Notes: a model not told the origin generated them from the sequence alone. Positions 25,131 through 38,200 are shown, counted from the first letter of the stretch. The stretch: 64,000 nucleotides of DNA from Membranipora membranacea (GCA_914767715.1 OU612067.1:8370001-8434000), one strand, 5' to 3'. Translations and numbers: made by a program.

Positions 25131-25487
25131 TCACCTATCAGCGCTCTGTCCTGTACGGGTAGCGGGTGCTTGCCGGAGACCAAGCTCAATCAAACCTCTC
25201 CATCTGCTCCTGCGCAGGGCATCTTTCTCTCTCAAGCCATATGAATGTAGGTCTTTCCTGATTGTATCCGACCATCTATGCTTTGGGCGCCCACGTTTTC
25301 TTCTCCCTTGTATTTTCATGTCATAAGCTCTCCTGATATCTACATCTTCCTCTCTACGACAGAGATGTCCAGACCATTCAAGCCTTCTTCTTTTCATCAA
25401 GTCTGCTATTGCCATAACATTTGCTTCTTCTCTAATACTCTCGTTTTTCCTATGCTCCTCCAGGCTGATTCCGACGCAATATCTCAA
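25131..25487 (-). mobile_element. LINE C-terminal fragment
   Basis: An open minus-strand stretch of 118 codons has RRRLEWSGHLCRREEDVDIRR and GRRKRGRPKHRWSDTIRKDL. This basic segment (R-x-L-x-W-x-GH, then GRPK-x-RW) is the typical C-terminal end of many non-LTR retrotransposon reverse transcriptases. The upstream polymerase part is missing. About 70 bp at 36385-36455 is a second, shorter remnant of the same 3' end. Confidence 0.8.
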
Positions 25488-25489
25488 AT

Positions 25490-26138
25490 TATATGCTAAA
25501 TGTCTCAGGCAATTGTTTCAAACATTATGTTATTTCATCTTGCACCATGCTGATATAATTTCATTTGTGATTTAGGTCACCAGTTCTTTGAAGTATATAT
25601 CACACAGCTAACACAATCTACATGGTTTGTGACACCTTATGATCAGTGTATAATCAGCATAGTCTGTCCATACCAGTAAAACTATAATCCCAATTAGATA
25701 CGAAGCTTTGAAACTATATCAACAGCAAAAAATATATGAGGCAGAAACTGAATCGATAAAGGATTTTTGATCTCATTTAGCATGAGCAATCTTAAAGCTG
25801 AAGTTATGCAAACGTAACTATGTAAACGCAAGCGCAAACATACTATGTACATGATTATCATTTGTGTTTCTAAGTTGCATTCGTGTTTTTGTATAAATGT
25901 ACAATACTATCAGTTATCATGTGACAATTATATAGTACCGTTTATTTGAACAGAATAGCGTCTCATTATTCTGTTTACCAATGTAAAATGTGTGCGCAGA
26001 ATTTGAATGTTTCATGTAACCAGATTTGACACAGCTAGGATTTTCTAAATCATTCAAATAGTCAAATTTAATTCGTTCTAGAATGCTGATGATTTCAATT
26101 GATGCCACGATACATTAAACCAATTTAAGTACGGTCAC
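25490..26138. other. No supported gene
   Basis: A minus-strand open stretch (26108-25917, ASIEIISILERIKF...) shares a block with about 16140-16265, where the frame is broken. I regard it as repeat sequence. Confidence 0.45.
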
Positions 26139-28243
26139 TTAACCCATTGAGCCCTAAACCCGAAATTATTGGGTTGTCTGCCATTGCCCCGTGTCCTAAA
26201 CCCTAGTATTTAGGGTTTACCAGGTAGTGGGAAAACTTTTATATTGTGAGAGTAGTTTTGTTTTGAGCTGACCAATCATAAGTGCTCTAGGTAAATCAAG
26301 GATGTTGGTTTCATTTCTGATATGTATGACATCATCAGAACATGTTTTCATGTGATGTTTTTGAAATAAAATGTGAAAAAAAGAAATTCTGAAAACAAGA
26401 AGAAAATGGCTGGAAGTTTGCAACAAAATGCTGCTAAAAGAATGAGATTGGCTGATGATGTGGACTGAGATGATAGTGGAGATGAAGATTTTGATATAAT
26501 AGAGAGTGAGGATGATGAATATACAGCAGAGAGAGATGCAGAAGGTGATGATTCAGATATTGATAGCGATAGTCATTCTCAGTCAGATGGTGATGATGAT
26601 CTTCAGGCCCCAGTGAATATGCCTATACCTAACCCAGATGAAACCTTCAAAAGAGATGTGCCACTAGATCCTACAAACTTTGTATATGATGCAACAGTGA
26701 GTGGTGTAAAAGTGAGGATTGAGCCAACAGCCAAGGTGTGGGACTACCTCAAGTTGTTCCTGACTAACATGATCATGGATATCATTGTGATGGAGACCAA
26801 CGGATTTGGGGCTCACAAACATGCAGATTGGGTTGTAGTGACTGACAAGGATATTTGGAGAGTATTTGGTTTAGTATTACTGATTGGACTTGTGAAAAAA
26901 CCTACACTAAAATCCTACTGGTCAACAAATCCTATACTTTTAACCCCTATCTTCAATCAAACGATGCCAAGAGATTTGTTCTACCGCCATCTAGGAGCTA
27001 TCCATTTTGTTGACAATGCTACCGAGAGGGGGGACACCAAGCTCTTCAAACTCGGTAATATATATAGTAAACTATGTGAACGCTTCATAGCAGTATTTCA
27101 CTCTGGTCAGCAGCTGTCAATCGATGAAAGCTTGATGGCATGGAAGGGTCGTTCAGCTTCGGGTAGTACATACCTTCGAAAAGATCAAGGTTCGGTATCA
27201 AACTTTTTGTTCTCTCTGATGCTATCACCGGATACATTCACAAACTTTCAGTATATGTCGGTGATGAGAAAGAAAAGGCTGCTGCTGCTAATAAGAGCAT
27301 CACCCACAATAATAGTGATGATACTGATGGAAGGTCTACTGAGACTAGGACATTTTTTATTCATGGATAACTACTATAACTCCCCTGACCTTGCAGATGA
27401 TCTGGTTGCCAACCAAACTCATGTGTGTGGCACTCTACGTAGTAACAGGAAAAGGGTCCCAAAAGACCTTCAGAAACTTAATGGGAGGCCACTAAAGAAA
27501 GGCCAGGTCTCGAGTTCCTCGAATGACAATGGGCTGGTTGGCTGTTGGCGAGATAAGAAATTCGTGTCCCTCATCTCAACGTTTCACAAAACATTTGATC
27601 TAGTTGACTCTGGCAAAACAACTCGGGATGGCGCTCCAATAATGAAGCCACAGCCTTTTCTGGAGTACAACAAAAACATGGGAGGCGTAGATAAATCAGA
27701 CCAGGTCCTTCACTACTATGATGCAGCTAGAAAGGCGATGAAAGTTCTTCTTCCACCTTTTAGACGTAAGTTGGACTAACCCTAACTAAATTACTTATCC
27801 CATAGCAGCGATAGCAGTGATGGTGAGGAGAATTTGGATGTTGTTCACTCAGTCTGGTACATTTGTTTTCTCATTTTATCGGTATACATTTATATTATTA
27901 TTTATTGTAGATCTGTGTATTCAATGCTGCCATAGTATATAGGATTCAGACAAAGGCTAAAATCTCTGACCTAGAGTTTCGACAAAAGCTAGTTGCTGAA
28001 ATCCTAAAGTATGCTGGATAGGCAAGCAGATATGCACCTCGGCAGCCAGTGCATACTCAGGCTGGACATAAACTTGTGCCAAATTCTCCAGGCAAGAGCT
28101 CTGTTGCTAAGTTCCGAATGTGCAGACACTGCAATGTTTCCGCTTACCGAACCATATCTCGCAAACGTAAAGAGTCGAGGTATAAATGCTCAGTGTGTAA
28201 CATTGCCCTCTGCCCTACCTGTTTTGATCTATATCATAAGTGA
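26139..28243 (+). pseudogene. piggyBac transposase, inactivated copy with 5' end
   Basis: The element begins with the piggyBac-type target TTAA followed by CCCATTGAGCCC (26139-26154). An ATG at 26406 opens a frame (MAGSLQQNAAKRMRLADD) interrupted by TGA at 26466-26468; the same frame continues through an acidic region into the transposase. The catalytic Asp neighbourhoods are all visible: LSIDESLMAWKGR (first), HFLFMDNYYNSPDLADDL (second) and YNKNMGGVDKSDQ (third). Between the first and second the frame slips out and back at about 27210 and 27300. Near 27735 it slips again before a 0.15-kb intron (donor GTAAGT at 27763, acceptor TTGTAG at 27910) leading to ICVFNAAIVYRIQ. After a TAG stop (28018) the C-terminal Cys-rich zinc finger follows, with CRHC, CSVC and CPTCFDLYH. 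Nonsense codons and frameshifts mean it is not active. I did not find the 3' terminal repeat. Confidence 0.88.
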
Positions 28244-29634
28244 ATATTCTTCTGTCGTGTGTGTGGATCTTATTATTTTTGGCTATCTGTTCTAGCAACA
28301 ATATATAAACAGAACATTCATAATAGACATTGCTAATCTGACATAGCTACTCTCAATTTGGGTAATTTGCTCAATAATGAGCTTTTTCTTTTACGCCCCG
28401 TTACCGTTACTTCAATAAAGCTGTAAATATTTATCCAATCTTCAAAATTCTATTTGCTAGTGGTCAGAAACAGTTGTGGAATGGCAGGTTTTACTGCACA
28501 ATTTAGATAGTAAACAGGTAAAGTCATGTTTTGACCCATGTAAATGAGACTTCGAGTCAATTATAGAGCTCTTCTGGCGGCTTCTTGTCAGTTTTAGAGT
28601 TGGTAATTAAATGTAAGAGAAGAAGTAAATGGATCATGATATAGAAGACTTTCATGGCATTCTAATGAGCTCTAAGTGATGTCTGTAGCTATACTATTAA
28701 ATTGTACAAGTGATTTTTAGTAAAGCCATATTTCGAAAACAAAAATACATGAAAATAGCCTAGTAGATTTTGGAACAAAGTGCTGTGATATTTAAAACTA
28801 TTCTTAACGCATGCTTTTACAGTGATGAACGGTTAGTGATATTATATTCAATGCAGTAAAAAACACTCTGAGACTTAGTCTACCTATTAATCATACAAAT
28901 GTTATATATGTTCTATCAAATTAGAATAGAAAGGAAATATGTGTATAATACAGCTGGTGAATTCAATCATAATAGTCACATGCAATAATGATGATAATTG
29001 CAATAGATGTATGGAGCAGAACTTTTTGGTGGAAAAGTCTTTCAATCAAGTAAACTGCCTAAGCTAACTACATAGTATAACTCTTTCAAACCTATTTCCA
29101 ACACATTTCCAACATATTAAGCATCCTATGTTCATCAAAGGGAAATATCTTTGAGACTAAAATACACCTAAACTCCTACTGCTCTTAAGGAATTTTTGTC
29201 ACATCAAGGTAATATGTGGAAAGTGGTAAGTGATTTGTCTTAGTGTAGTACAGGGCACTAAGATAATAGGCAGGTCAAGGGTGATTTCTTTCATGGCTCG
29301 TAATTACGCTTTTGCGGGATATATTTTATATAAGCTTCATTCTCCTACATGCTGGAGGTGTTGTTGACCCTGAGCTCATAAAATCAAAAGAGGGAAAAAC
29401 AAAATGATCATGAATGTCCGAGCAAAAGTATTTTTGTGAGTAAAGATCGGGAAGTCTTATGCTGTGTTTTTTTTATCGTGACGAAAACAATTACATCGTT
29501 TCTACATACAATCAGTAAAATTATGAAAGGTCACCGAAACACAGAAATCAATGATCATGTCCTAAAAAGCATCAGATCAGGAGGTGAAGAGTAATTCTGT
29601 AACAATCATCTGGATTTTCGGGCAACCCATCGCA

Positions 29635-29665
<31 letters not shown>

Positions 29666-29710
29666 TGTATATATATCACACTATATATATTTACAACTAT
29701 AACCGTATCA
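28244..29710. other. No supported gene; includes a TA microsatellite
   Basis: About 28951-29005 resembles 17568-17628. A TA/AT-rich microsatellite occupies about 29636-29692. About 29585-29640 resembles 11330-11390, the downstream flank of the other membrane exon. Confidence 0.5.
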
Positions 29711-29714
29711 ATAC

Positions 29715-29852
29715 ATACCCTGAGTAGTTTCCCTGAATCTTGCTCTCGCCTTCACTGCGAAAACTGTTACAGCTGTGAATGCAGCTATAATGACTACAGC
29801 AGAAACTGTAGTGCCAGATATGCTATGATTCTGATTTTGGTAAACCATGAGT
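29715..29852 (-). pseudogene. Frameshifted copy of the transmembrane exon
   Basis: After the acceptor CTTTTAG the exon starts DSWFTK like the intact last exon at 19555. A one-base loss within ATCATAGC-ATATCT (the other copies have GCGTTATCT) shifts the frame, so the first frame ends at TAG. The membrane segment continues in the next frame (VSAVVIIAAFTAVTVFAVK, then ARARFRETT). I saw no linker or propeller exon upstream. It is a dead exon relic of the NHL-propeller family. Confidence 0.65.
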
Positions 29853-31390
29853 CTAAAAGTAGATTTTAATCAATTGTATAGTTGTACAATTCTGATTAGG
29901 GGTTGTTTCATTTGGGCTATGTACTTATTATCCTTTGATTATTATAAGTACTGGCTACTAGCTAGCTGGCTTTTGCCACCGCCACTTGCCAGTCATAAAA
30001 GCTGTCACCTGTCTCTATTTCTCATATGTTACACATCCAGCAGATTTAATTTCATCTTATCAGTACCAGTTATTGACAGGGATCTTTGACTACATGGTGT
30101 ATAAGTAGCCCATGGAAAAGTGAACAGCGGTAGAAAAAATTCTTGCCTACCTCAATTGCTGCCACAGCTCAAAAGATTTTCAGATTCAGATTTTATCTCA
30201 AAGATGTCAATTATTTAAGTTGCTTAAAAATTATTTAGTTGGCAAAGTTTTCATGTTGTAGTTCTATTCAGATCAGTGCTAAAATCAGTAAATGACGAGA
30301 GTGATATTGCTGCCAACCCTCATCGCTCATTCTACATCGCTTAATAGCTGACAGGCTTTTATATCTATGCCAACAATTCGATTCTGACGGAGGTTCAAAG
30401 CTTTAGAAACACAAGCACCTGTTTCAAAGGATTGAACAATTTGAATATATAATATTTATCACGCTCTATACAATTGTCCACCCATATGTCAACATCATAA
30501 TATTTTAAACATTGCATACTCATCATCGCAAGGTACTTTCACTGAAATTTTTAAAGATATTATGTTTGATCTTTAAGTTAAAATCGCATTCGTTATCATA
30601 TACAAATAAACAACCGTATTGATCCTGGTCACATTCACCATACAGGCGAGATTACCAGGTCTTCTCTTTTCAAGAGCTCGAAGACTACACTCTATTCAGA
30701 AATTTGTCGGTAAATTAAGCATCTTTGTCAAAGATTCTTACCAGGTCAAACACTGATGGCAGGATAATATCATAGTGTAGCAGGATTTTTCATTCACAAT
30801 GATAGGCCTTCCAACCTATCAATAATTCTGTGCATTCAGACCGAACTGTGTGGCTTTCCTATCTAGCAAAAACTGAGGGAAAACCGTTGCATATTCCCAG
30901 ACGGATCTTATCTACAGACTACTTAACTACAAGCGCTTCTCGATTCATCGGTTTAAATATTAGTTTGGAATGTTATGGTCTGCTGGCCTATTGACTGATT
31001 CTTGGTGGAGGAAGAAAACATAGCCCTGCTGGAGCTTCTTCCTACATAGGAATAAATATTTGGCATGCAAAAATAGGTAGCTGTAGTCTCAATATTGTAT
31101 CGGATAATTGAGCCATGATCAGATAATTCTATTCTAGGGATGTGAAGAACAATTTTCTTCTTAAAGGATGGATTTCTTCACTATGTTGAAACACATTGTG
31201 CTCAAAATCTATCTCCGCCCTGGCAATGTAAATATATTAGCTGGGAAACTGTCAAGAATTTGACTGCTCAGAATTATTACCTGAGCAGCAGTACATGCAA
31301 TGGGACATCTCGATGACGCAATTAGAAATATGCTTTGGAAATGAAGATCCATTCAGTTGATTTCTAATCTCAAAGCTGAGAAAAACTTGT
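29853..31390. other. No supported gene
   Basis: Only short unrelated open stretches. I looked for NHL repeats on the minus strand and saw none. Confidence 0.5.
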
Positions 31391-32030
31391 TAAAGACTTT
31401 GTTTGAGGCTGCTCTTTTGTATCACATCTTATTCTCCATATTTTATTCTATCATGTGAGCAATTTTCAGCTTTATAATCCAAATATTAAGGAAGTTATGG
31501 CCTCTCAAACTTCCAAGGTGACGGCAATTTATCGGCAGTAAGAATCAGCCGGCAATCCCTAGGGTACGTCACTAATATTGATGATCAAAATGTTCAAATG
31601 TGTATCGGTCTCGAAACCAGGTCCAAATTGCTTTGCAGACGACGGCGCTAATACTGAGCTATATTGTCTACTGGTTAACCTAGTTGGTCCAAGTGGCGTA
31701 ATGGTAATGGTAGCGTCGTTGCCTATAGGTATTGGGACCCGGGTTCGATTCCCACCCACGTCTGAATTTTGATCATCATCTTATCTGTGTGATGATTAGT
31801 GTATTAACTAATAAATCATAATGTCTATGCCACATGTCTATGGTTGTGACATACCCCAGGGGAAACATCCGGCTTATTCCCAATGCCGATTGAAGGCAAT
31901 CACCCTGGAAGTTTGAGAGGCCATAACTTCCTCAATATTTGGATTCTAAAGCTGAAAATCGCTCACATGATAGAATAAAATATGGAGAATAAGATGTGAT
32001 ACAAAAGAGCAGCCTCAAACAAAGTCTTTA
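31391..32030. repeat. Long inverted repeat enclosing a tRNA-like SINE head
   Basis: The left arm (about 31391-31572, starting TAAAGACTTTGTTTGAGG) and the right arm (about 31846-32030, ending CCTCAAACAAAGTCTTTA) are near-perfect inverse copies over about 160 bp, and weaker for another 20. The 270-bp interior holds a plus-strand tRNA-like promoter: box A GTGGCGTAATGGTAATGG (31693-31710) and box B GGGTTCGATTCCC (31741-31753). It could be a foldback transposon carrying a SINE. Confidence 0.75.
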
Positions 32031-32955
32031 AGATTGATCTATAACAAATTCAAACAAATTTTTGCCTAAGATTAGAGAGAAATAGATCAGAAACAGAATT
32101 TCTAATTGAAAACCTATATTAGCTTTGGCTCAGTGATGGCCACATTCAATTATTTTTCCATTACAACGTGATAAGATAAGTACATTTCAACCACATTAGA
32201 GTTGTTCGAGAATTCTCTAGTAGAAAAGTTTGCAAGTGATTCAATCAGTATACATTACATTAGGAATAAGACATGATTCCCACCTAAAGTCAATCGAGAA
32301 TAACCTCAGTGAACCAGACCTAAGACTTTTAGTTTTGAGTCAACATTAGCACCACTAGATATGAATCCAATTACAAATTGCCTTCACAGTAGTAGGCAAC
32401 ATATTTAACAATGGAAAGCCAAAGTATAACCTCTGGTTCCGCACAACAGGCATTCAACGGCCCACAATTGCCGCAATAAATGGAATTAATAGTGGGAGCT
32501 GGGTTTTCTATACAATTTCTTAGAAAATTTGTACATTGAAAGAAATAATAAGCTTATTCGCTGGTTAATACACGTCCAGGATAATAAATCAATAAATGAT
32601 TTATAGGCATTATTGAAGGAGAGGCACTCAATAAAACCTAGTCGTGATAAAACCTGCTTGAGTTAATTTTGGACCCCTTAATAATAGCACGCCTAACAAG
32701 TGGCTAACAGATTTAATTCTAGGCGTCAAGGTTATGATAACAGGACAGCAGCAAAGAACTTAAGGTCACCAGCCATTACTCAAAAACAAACATGGTAAAA
32801 TTTTGATTAATGTGTTTATTCGAATCGCTGTTGTAAAGCTGTTTTCATCAGACTTGGTCGCCTCTATTATTGGCTAAAAATAATTTTTAGTGCCATTTCA
32901 TTCGCCTGAATGCACGCCTAGTAAATAATGTGGTCGCCTTGACAACAGACGTCTA
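32031..32955. other. No supported gene
   Basis: I see nothing recognisable on either strand; it may contain the decayed upstream part of the LINE that follows. Confidence 0.5.
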
Positions 32956-32959
32956 TTGA

Positions 32960-33690
32960 CAGGCAAATAAGCTTAATATTGTTTTTGCAGATGACTGTCT
33001 AAGTATCAATATTGAAAAAATAAAAAGATCAATGCGTTAATTATAGGATCAAACAAATTTAATAAATTAATTGTTTCCTATAATGACCTCAGTATAGCTT
33101 TACAACAGCTTGGACAGCAAAGCTGATCCTATTTTACTAGAGAGCTATATTGTGCAATGACTTATCCCAGAATTATTCCAGAAAAGCAGGGCATTCCTAG
33201 ATAGTAAATCATCTCGTAACTTTTATTTCCAGTATGTCTTTTGTCATAATGATATATGGCATCCGCATATATGGCAACCTATCACCACAATATATTCTTG
33301 AAAGAATATACTTGCTCCAAAAGAGGGCTTTCCGTCTAATAGCAAATGTCAACCACATCCCGTATCATCTAATTCATACAAGAGATTTAAATACATCTCT
33401 TGGTCTGATTCCTTTTCCTCTCCTTGCTGGTCATTTCACCTGTATTTTTGGTTTTCAAATTTTTGCATTAGATGGCACTTGACTTCCTTTTGGAAGGATT
33501 TATTCCATCTAGCTTTAAAACCTCTTTCAGAAGCAAACATCTATTACATTATCACAGCGATCAATTAAGACACAAAATCACTACAACGTTTTAACTCTTT
33601 ACCAATTCAGATACGCTCAGCAACCAAACTTACTCATTTTAAACAACAACTATCAAAGCACTTTAAATCCAAATAATTTTTATTACTCGT
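32960..33690 (+). mobile_element. LINE reverse transcriptase fragment
   Basis: Near 32987 the plus strand reads ADDCLSINIEKI, matching the FADD catalytic motif of reverse transcriptase. After frame changes an open stretch (33234-33482) reads IMIYGIRIYGNLSPQYILER and LLQKRAFRLIANVNH, the usual thumb-region pattern (Y-G-x-x-x-W/Y-G, LQKRA-R). Stops and frameshifts show it is decayed. The 3' end lies near 33690. Confidence 0.75.
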
Positions 33691-33949
33691 GTATTTTTTT
33701 CTTTTTCTCTCTGCTTAAGTTTTTGTTTTGTTCTGTCACTGCATGAAAAACATTCCTAAAGATGATTGTAGATTGACAATAAAAGTATATATGACTATAT
33801 TTACTAACCGAAATAAAAGATATCTTATTAATATCCTTGAGATAATTTAGAAACATTCTCCCAGAATAAGTTTGATTCTTCCTGTGTTCATCAAAATTGA
33901 TTGATAAAAATTGAAGTAAAACAGCACCACCTAAAGATTTGGTTTTAGT

Positions 33950-34220
33950 ATCAGCAATCGGGTATGATGCACACTATGCTATGTCGATCAGAGCGGTTAC
34001 TAGGATACAGTATATGGTATACTCACTTGCATAACAGCATTACCTTCTCAATTAGCACTAACTAAAGAAAAAAATCTATCTCTTATATAGTATCTTAAAA
34101 AGGCATGAAAATAGGATATCATGTGACATCAATTAAATTATAAAAAAGAAGACAACAGCAAAGCAATAAATAATTGGTTCACACTCGAGAAAAACGGCAA
34201 AGGACAACCGCAGTGCAAAC
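33950..34220. repeat. Tandem duplication, unit 1
   Basis: Alignable in the same orientation with about 34375-34760. Shared strings include ATTACCTTCTCA, GACATCAATTAAAT (GGCATC.. in unit 2) and GGTTCACAC/AGTTCACAC. The offset between the copies is about 535 bp at the right edge and shorter at the left because unit 2 has extra sequence. Non-coding. Confidence 0.55.
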
Positions 34221-34374
34221 CAGGACACAGCCCATTAGTTGGATTGTTATTGTAAGAAATGTGTAATCAAAGGTAACTATTTCCGCCACTGGAGTTGATT
34301 ATGAAATGGTTATTACTGTGGCATTTCAAGTGACAGTTAGAACTGATTTTGTGACAGCCACTTACAGATTTGGT

Positions 34375-34760
34375 TGCTGTAAGATGCTTACTATGCTATG
34401 CCGTTCAGATTGGTTACTAAAATATGCAGAGACTATAATATACACACTGGCAGCTGTCACTCTAGTCCCTGGACGATCTAGCTGTTCCCATGCTTTTAAT
34501 ACTATATATTTTATTTCTTTCCTATTACAAGCATTCTTTTATATCCGTCCTTTTAGCAGAATAGAAAAATAATAACATCATTACCTTCTCAGGTAACATT
34601 AACTGATGAAAAAAGATCTATCTCGTTATATAGAATCTTAAAAAGGGATGAAAACAGGATATTATGTGGCATCAATTAAATCATAAAAAAAGGCAAATGT
34701 AAAGCAAAAAATTATTAGTTCACACCCTACAAAATGGCTATGTGCAACCACAATAACACA
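34375..34760. repeat. Tandem duplication, unit 2
   Basis: Partner of 33950-34220. A plus-strand open stretch (34306-34572) overlaps its start but is not preserved in unit 1, so I do not call it a gene. Confidence 0.55.
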
Positions 34761-34942
34761 GCATCACAGCAACACAATGCCTGACAATCCTGGCTTTCAG
34801 TGGTATAATTTTATATGAGAGTTAAGGGGATGCTCCAATGATACAAATGAAACTTCCAGCTTCCACCTAAATTTACTTTGACCCCGGGCTTATTCGAGCT
34901 TAAACTCCTATAATTGTAATCATAATGCGATTTCTTATTATT

Positions 34943-35206
34943 CTTTCTATGCACTAGGTCCTATTTAACGGACCCCCTTAAGCTCAGGTGGGTTGTGTGG
35001 GGTAGTACCCTATACCCTTGCTGGCTAATTTTTTTTCGACGAGGGAGATGGAGATCTTTATACTGTGTGAAAGCACGTAGTCCGGATCCGAACAGACCTG
35101 GCTAGGATAAATGGCTTGCCAGTGCCAAATCAGAAATGACAGCCGGCGCCGGGTATCATAAGATCACAAGTCCATACCACTAACCGTCAGACCAATCCAA
35201 GATTAT
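34943..35206 (-). mobile_element. tRNA-derived SINE, copy 2
   Basis: Same family as 21490-21802 and same orientation. Box A is kept (ATTGGTCTGACGGTTAG, about 35179-35196). The 12-base section with box B is deleted: the text runs CGCCGGGTATCATAAG where copy 1 has box B between. Confidence 0.8.
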
Positions 35207-35209
35207 GAG

Positions 35210-38200
35210 AGCCTGCAGCTTTCCAAAATTGAGGAGTTATCGTCAAATCTAACGGCAAAACTTGCCTCATTAGTGTCAAGTGATGCTAGTTTGTAAATGT
35301 CCCAGTATTTATGCCCACTATCTAGCCAGGGTCATGGTTTGGCAACAACCAATCATAATTGTTTTGGGATGGATTATAATTACTCTATTGTTCAACCATA
35401 ATAACCTAGCATTATAACCATCCCCACATGATCCTAGATGTAATCACTCAGCTTTCTTTTCATATGGTAATACAGAAAATAGCTAAAACTTGTAACATTA
35501 CTAAGCTCTTCACTAGTCGTTGTGCAGGGCACTAGTGCTGAGCCATTTCTGTGGCACTTTATTATTTAAATACAACTTTATTCATGGATATTTTATAACG
35601 TCCAACATTATTATGACAGCACTGTGTTTTGGTTTTTATTAATTCACATTCTGTGTTTCTTTTGTATTCCATATGCCGATCCACAATTTGATGAAATTAT
35701 GATTGTTGACGGACATTACAATTTACTTGATAATTAATTAGGCAACTATTCTATTTAGATAATAGGGGCAGTCTTAGATAACCTATCAGTATTTACTCAG
35801 CTCTACGTATTGGTGGATTTATCCTCCTAATATTTGTAAGTTCACTATCAAACACATTTTGCACTTGTCATTTTGTCATTCATTTAATTCCCTGGATTTA
35901 TAATAGATGCATCACAGCGTATGACTTTGAGAATTATCATACGCTATAATTTATGTCTTTCAATGGTACATCAATGTAATACCACACAATTTTGCATCTT
36001 TGTTTTATCACTGATCACTTTGCTTTTATTCCAGGGCACAAATAAAATCATAAAATCAAACTCATCCACACGTCACTGTAGCCACAAATCTAATACACCA
36101 ATACTAGAACAATAATCACATGAGGTTATTGACCAAAATTAATTATCACTTTAGTTGGTATTTTTCGAATGAATTCATTTAATGGTAAGAACTCAATATT
36201 CTTGCTTTCACTGTTGGGTAGATACTATTCCATGAACTGTTAAGAGCAATAAGTGATAAGATCATTGATGACTTAGAAATTAACATCAATAAGACATTAA
36301 CCTGTTTGATTAGCATGTATGCAGTCTTATGCAATATGCTCATCATTATAATAATGATAAGTGTTGTAAGTGATAAGTGATCCTCACCTATACTCACCTA
36401 TCTCTGCTCTGTCCTGGCCGAGCAGCAGCTGTCTGCCGGTGGCTTAGCTCAATAGGATGACTTATTCTGTCGTGAGCATCCTGAAGTGATATGTGATTTT
36501 CGCACATTTCTTCACCATATATTGGAATGGTATAGCTATGATACTATTGGTTTCGACTACCAATACCCGAATCGCAAACTGTAAAGTGATCCATGACCAA
36601 TATCTCATCTTTTGAGCAGGTACAAATAATAAAACGTTGCACAGGAGCGATGCATGGCTAAAAGTTATAGCACACCTCCTCCTACCCCTGTGCACAAGAT
36701 CCATGAACCTTAGCAACATGTATCATGGAAATCACAAGAATAGTAATAACTAAAATGTGTAAAAAACATGTTAGTTTTAATTAGATTACACTGCTCATAG
36801 AACTGAAAAATTAGCAATCTAAAAATATATTCTCAATTGTTTAGGCTCTTAATGATAAGATCGGATAACGATAAAATCAAGGATGGTTCTCTGCTATTCT
36901 GAAAGACAGCACACACCTGTTGCGTGGATCACCTCATTTCACATCACAACCATGTTGAATTAATCTCTAAGCAAAGAACATGCCACACTCTCAAAATTTT
37001 CGGTGTGACAACCAGAGCAATATCAACCAAGCTGTGTTTCACGTCCCATCTGAGCTTAGTTGTGATACTATTGCACATTCATTTTAATTTCCTTCATTAA
37101 GTTCAAGTATAATTTGTCCACAAACTCAAATCCTTTCTTTTAAAGAATAATTAATCTCCATACTTGCATGAAGGCAGTCCGCACCACCACATCTTAGTGG
37201 CTTGTGTTTTTATTGTAAATTTAGAGACTTACAATTGCTAAAAGAAGGCATAACAAATAAAATCTTCAAGGTTTATCACAACATCTGGTTGTAAGAATTA
37301 TCATATCTAACCACTGATATACATTCATATCAATGTATCTAACCTTCATATTCATCTTTATGTATTTTGATCTGGAGTTATTCAAGCTGGAGCTAATTAT
37401 TTAGCAAACGTCATAATATGATGGTGCTCAAGTAAGTTGAACTTGTAACCATTGGTAACACAACTGACTGGTTTTTCAGTCGAGATGTTAAAAACGCTTA
37501 CAGGCATTGCATTGCTTCAGAATTTTATTTAGGGCACAAACTACGTCAATCCATAAAAAAAGTGATAATCACAATTATAATGGGGTTCAACTGCATAGGC
37601 GAAAATACATGGACATGAATACTACTTGACAAGCAATTATCATAACCAATTATACTATGTGATTATCCTGTGGAACGGCATCCTTGCTTAAGAGTTAGAC
37701 CAGATCAAGGCTACTTGCAAAGCATAATTAGTGCAATCATCAGTGCTGCTTGAAACAAGAGTTGGAGGGGAAAATCATCATATCCGTATGGCTAATATGG
37801 GAAAGCTTTGACTGCTTGTGAGAGTTACATGACGCTTTCAAGTGCCCTAATATGAAAGAAATGGGCAGCTAACCTTTGAATGTTGTTTTTATCCACCAGT
37901 TTGGAGCAAAGAGTTGGAAGAGGAAGCAGAAGTTAGAAGGCAAATATTGTAATTTGCAATTTACATTTAATTGGTTTGTAATTGAAAACTTCTCTTCAAC
38001 AAATGAACAGACAATGCAGTGGTTATAGAGACAGGAGATCCTACCCCAAGACATTTGATGATGATGGAGTTTTTTTACCTTTGAGCACATTAGTTCGGCT
38101 GTCCTATGTAAACTAGGATGGCATTTTTCTGCTAAGCTTGATATCTCAGACATATGATGCCGATTCTCACAACGAACATATATTCATTGACTATTTTATA

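Noticed and set aside
31686-31760. Possible genuine tRNA gene (good boxes A and B).
   Set aside because: I could not fold an acceptor stem and anticodon arm around the boxes; a SINE head inside an inverted repeat explains it better.
34306-34572. Plus-strand open frame of 88 codons.
   Set aside because: It lies partly in a tandemly duplicated repeat and is not preserved in the other unit.
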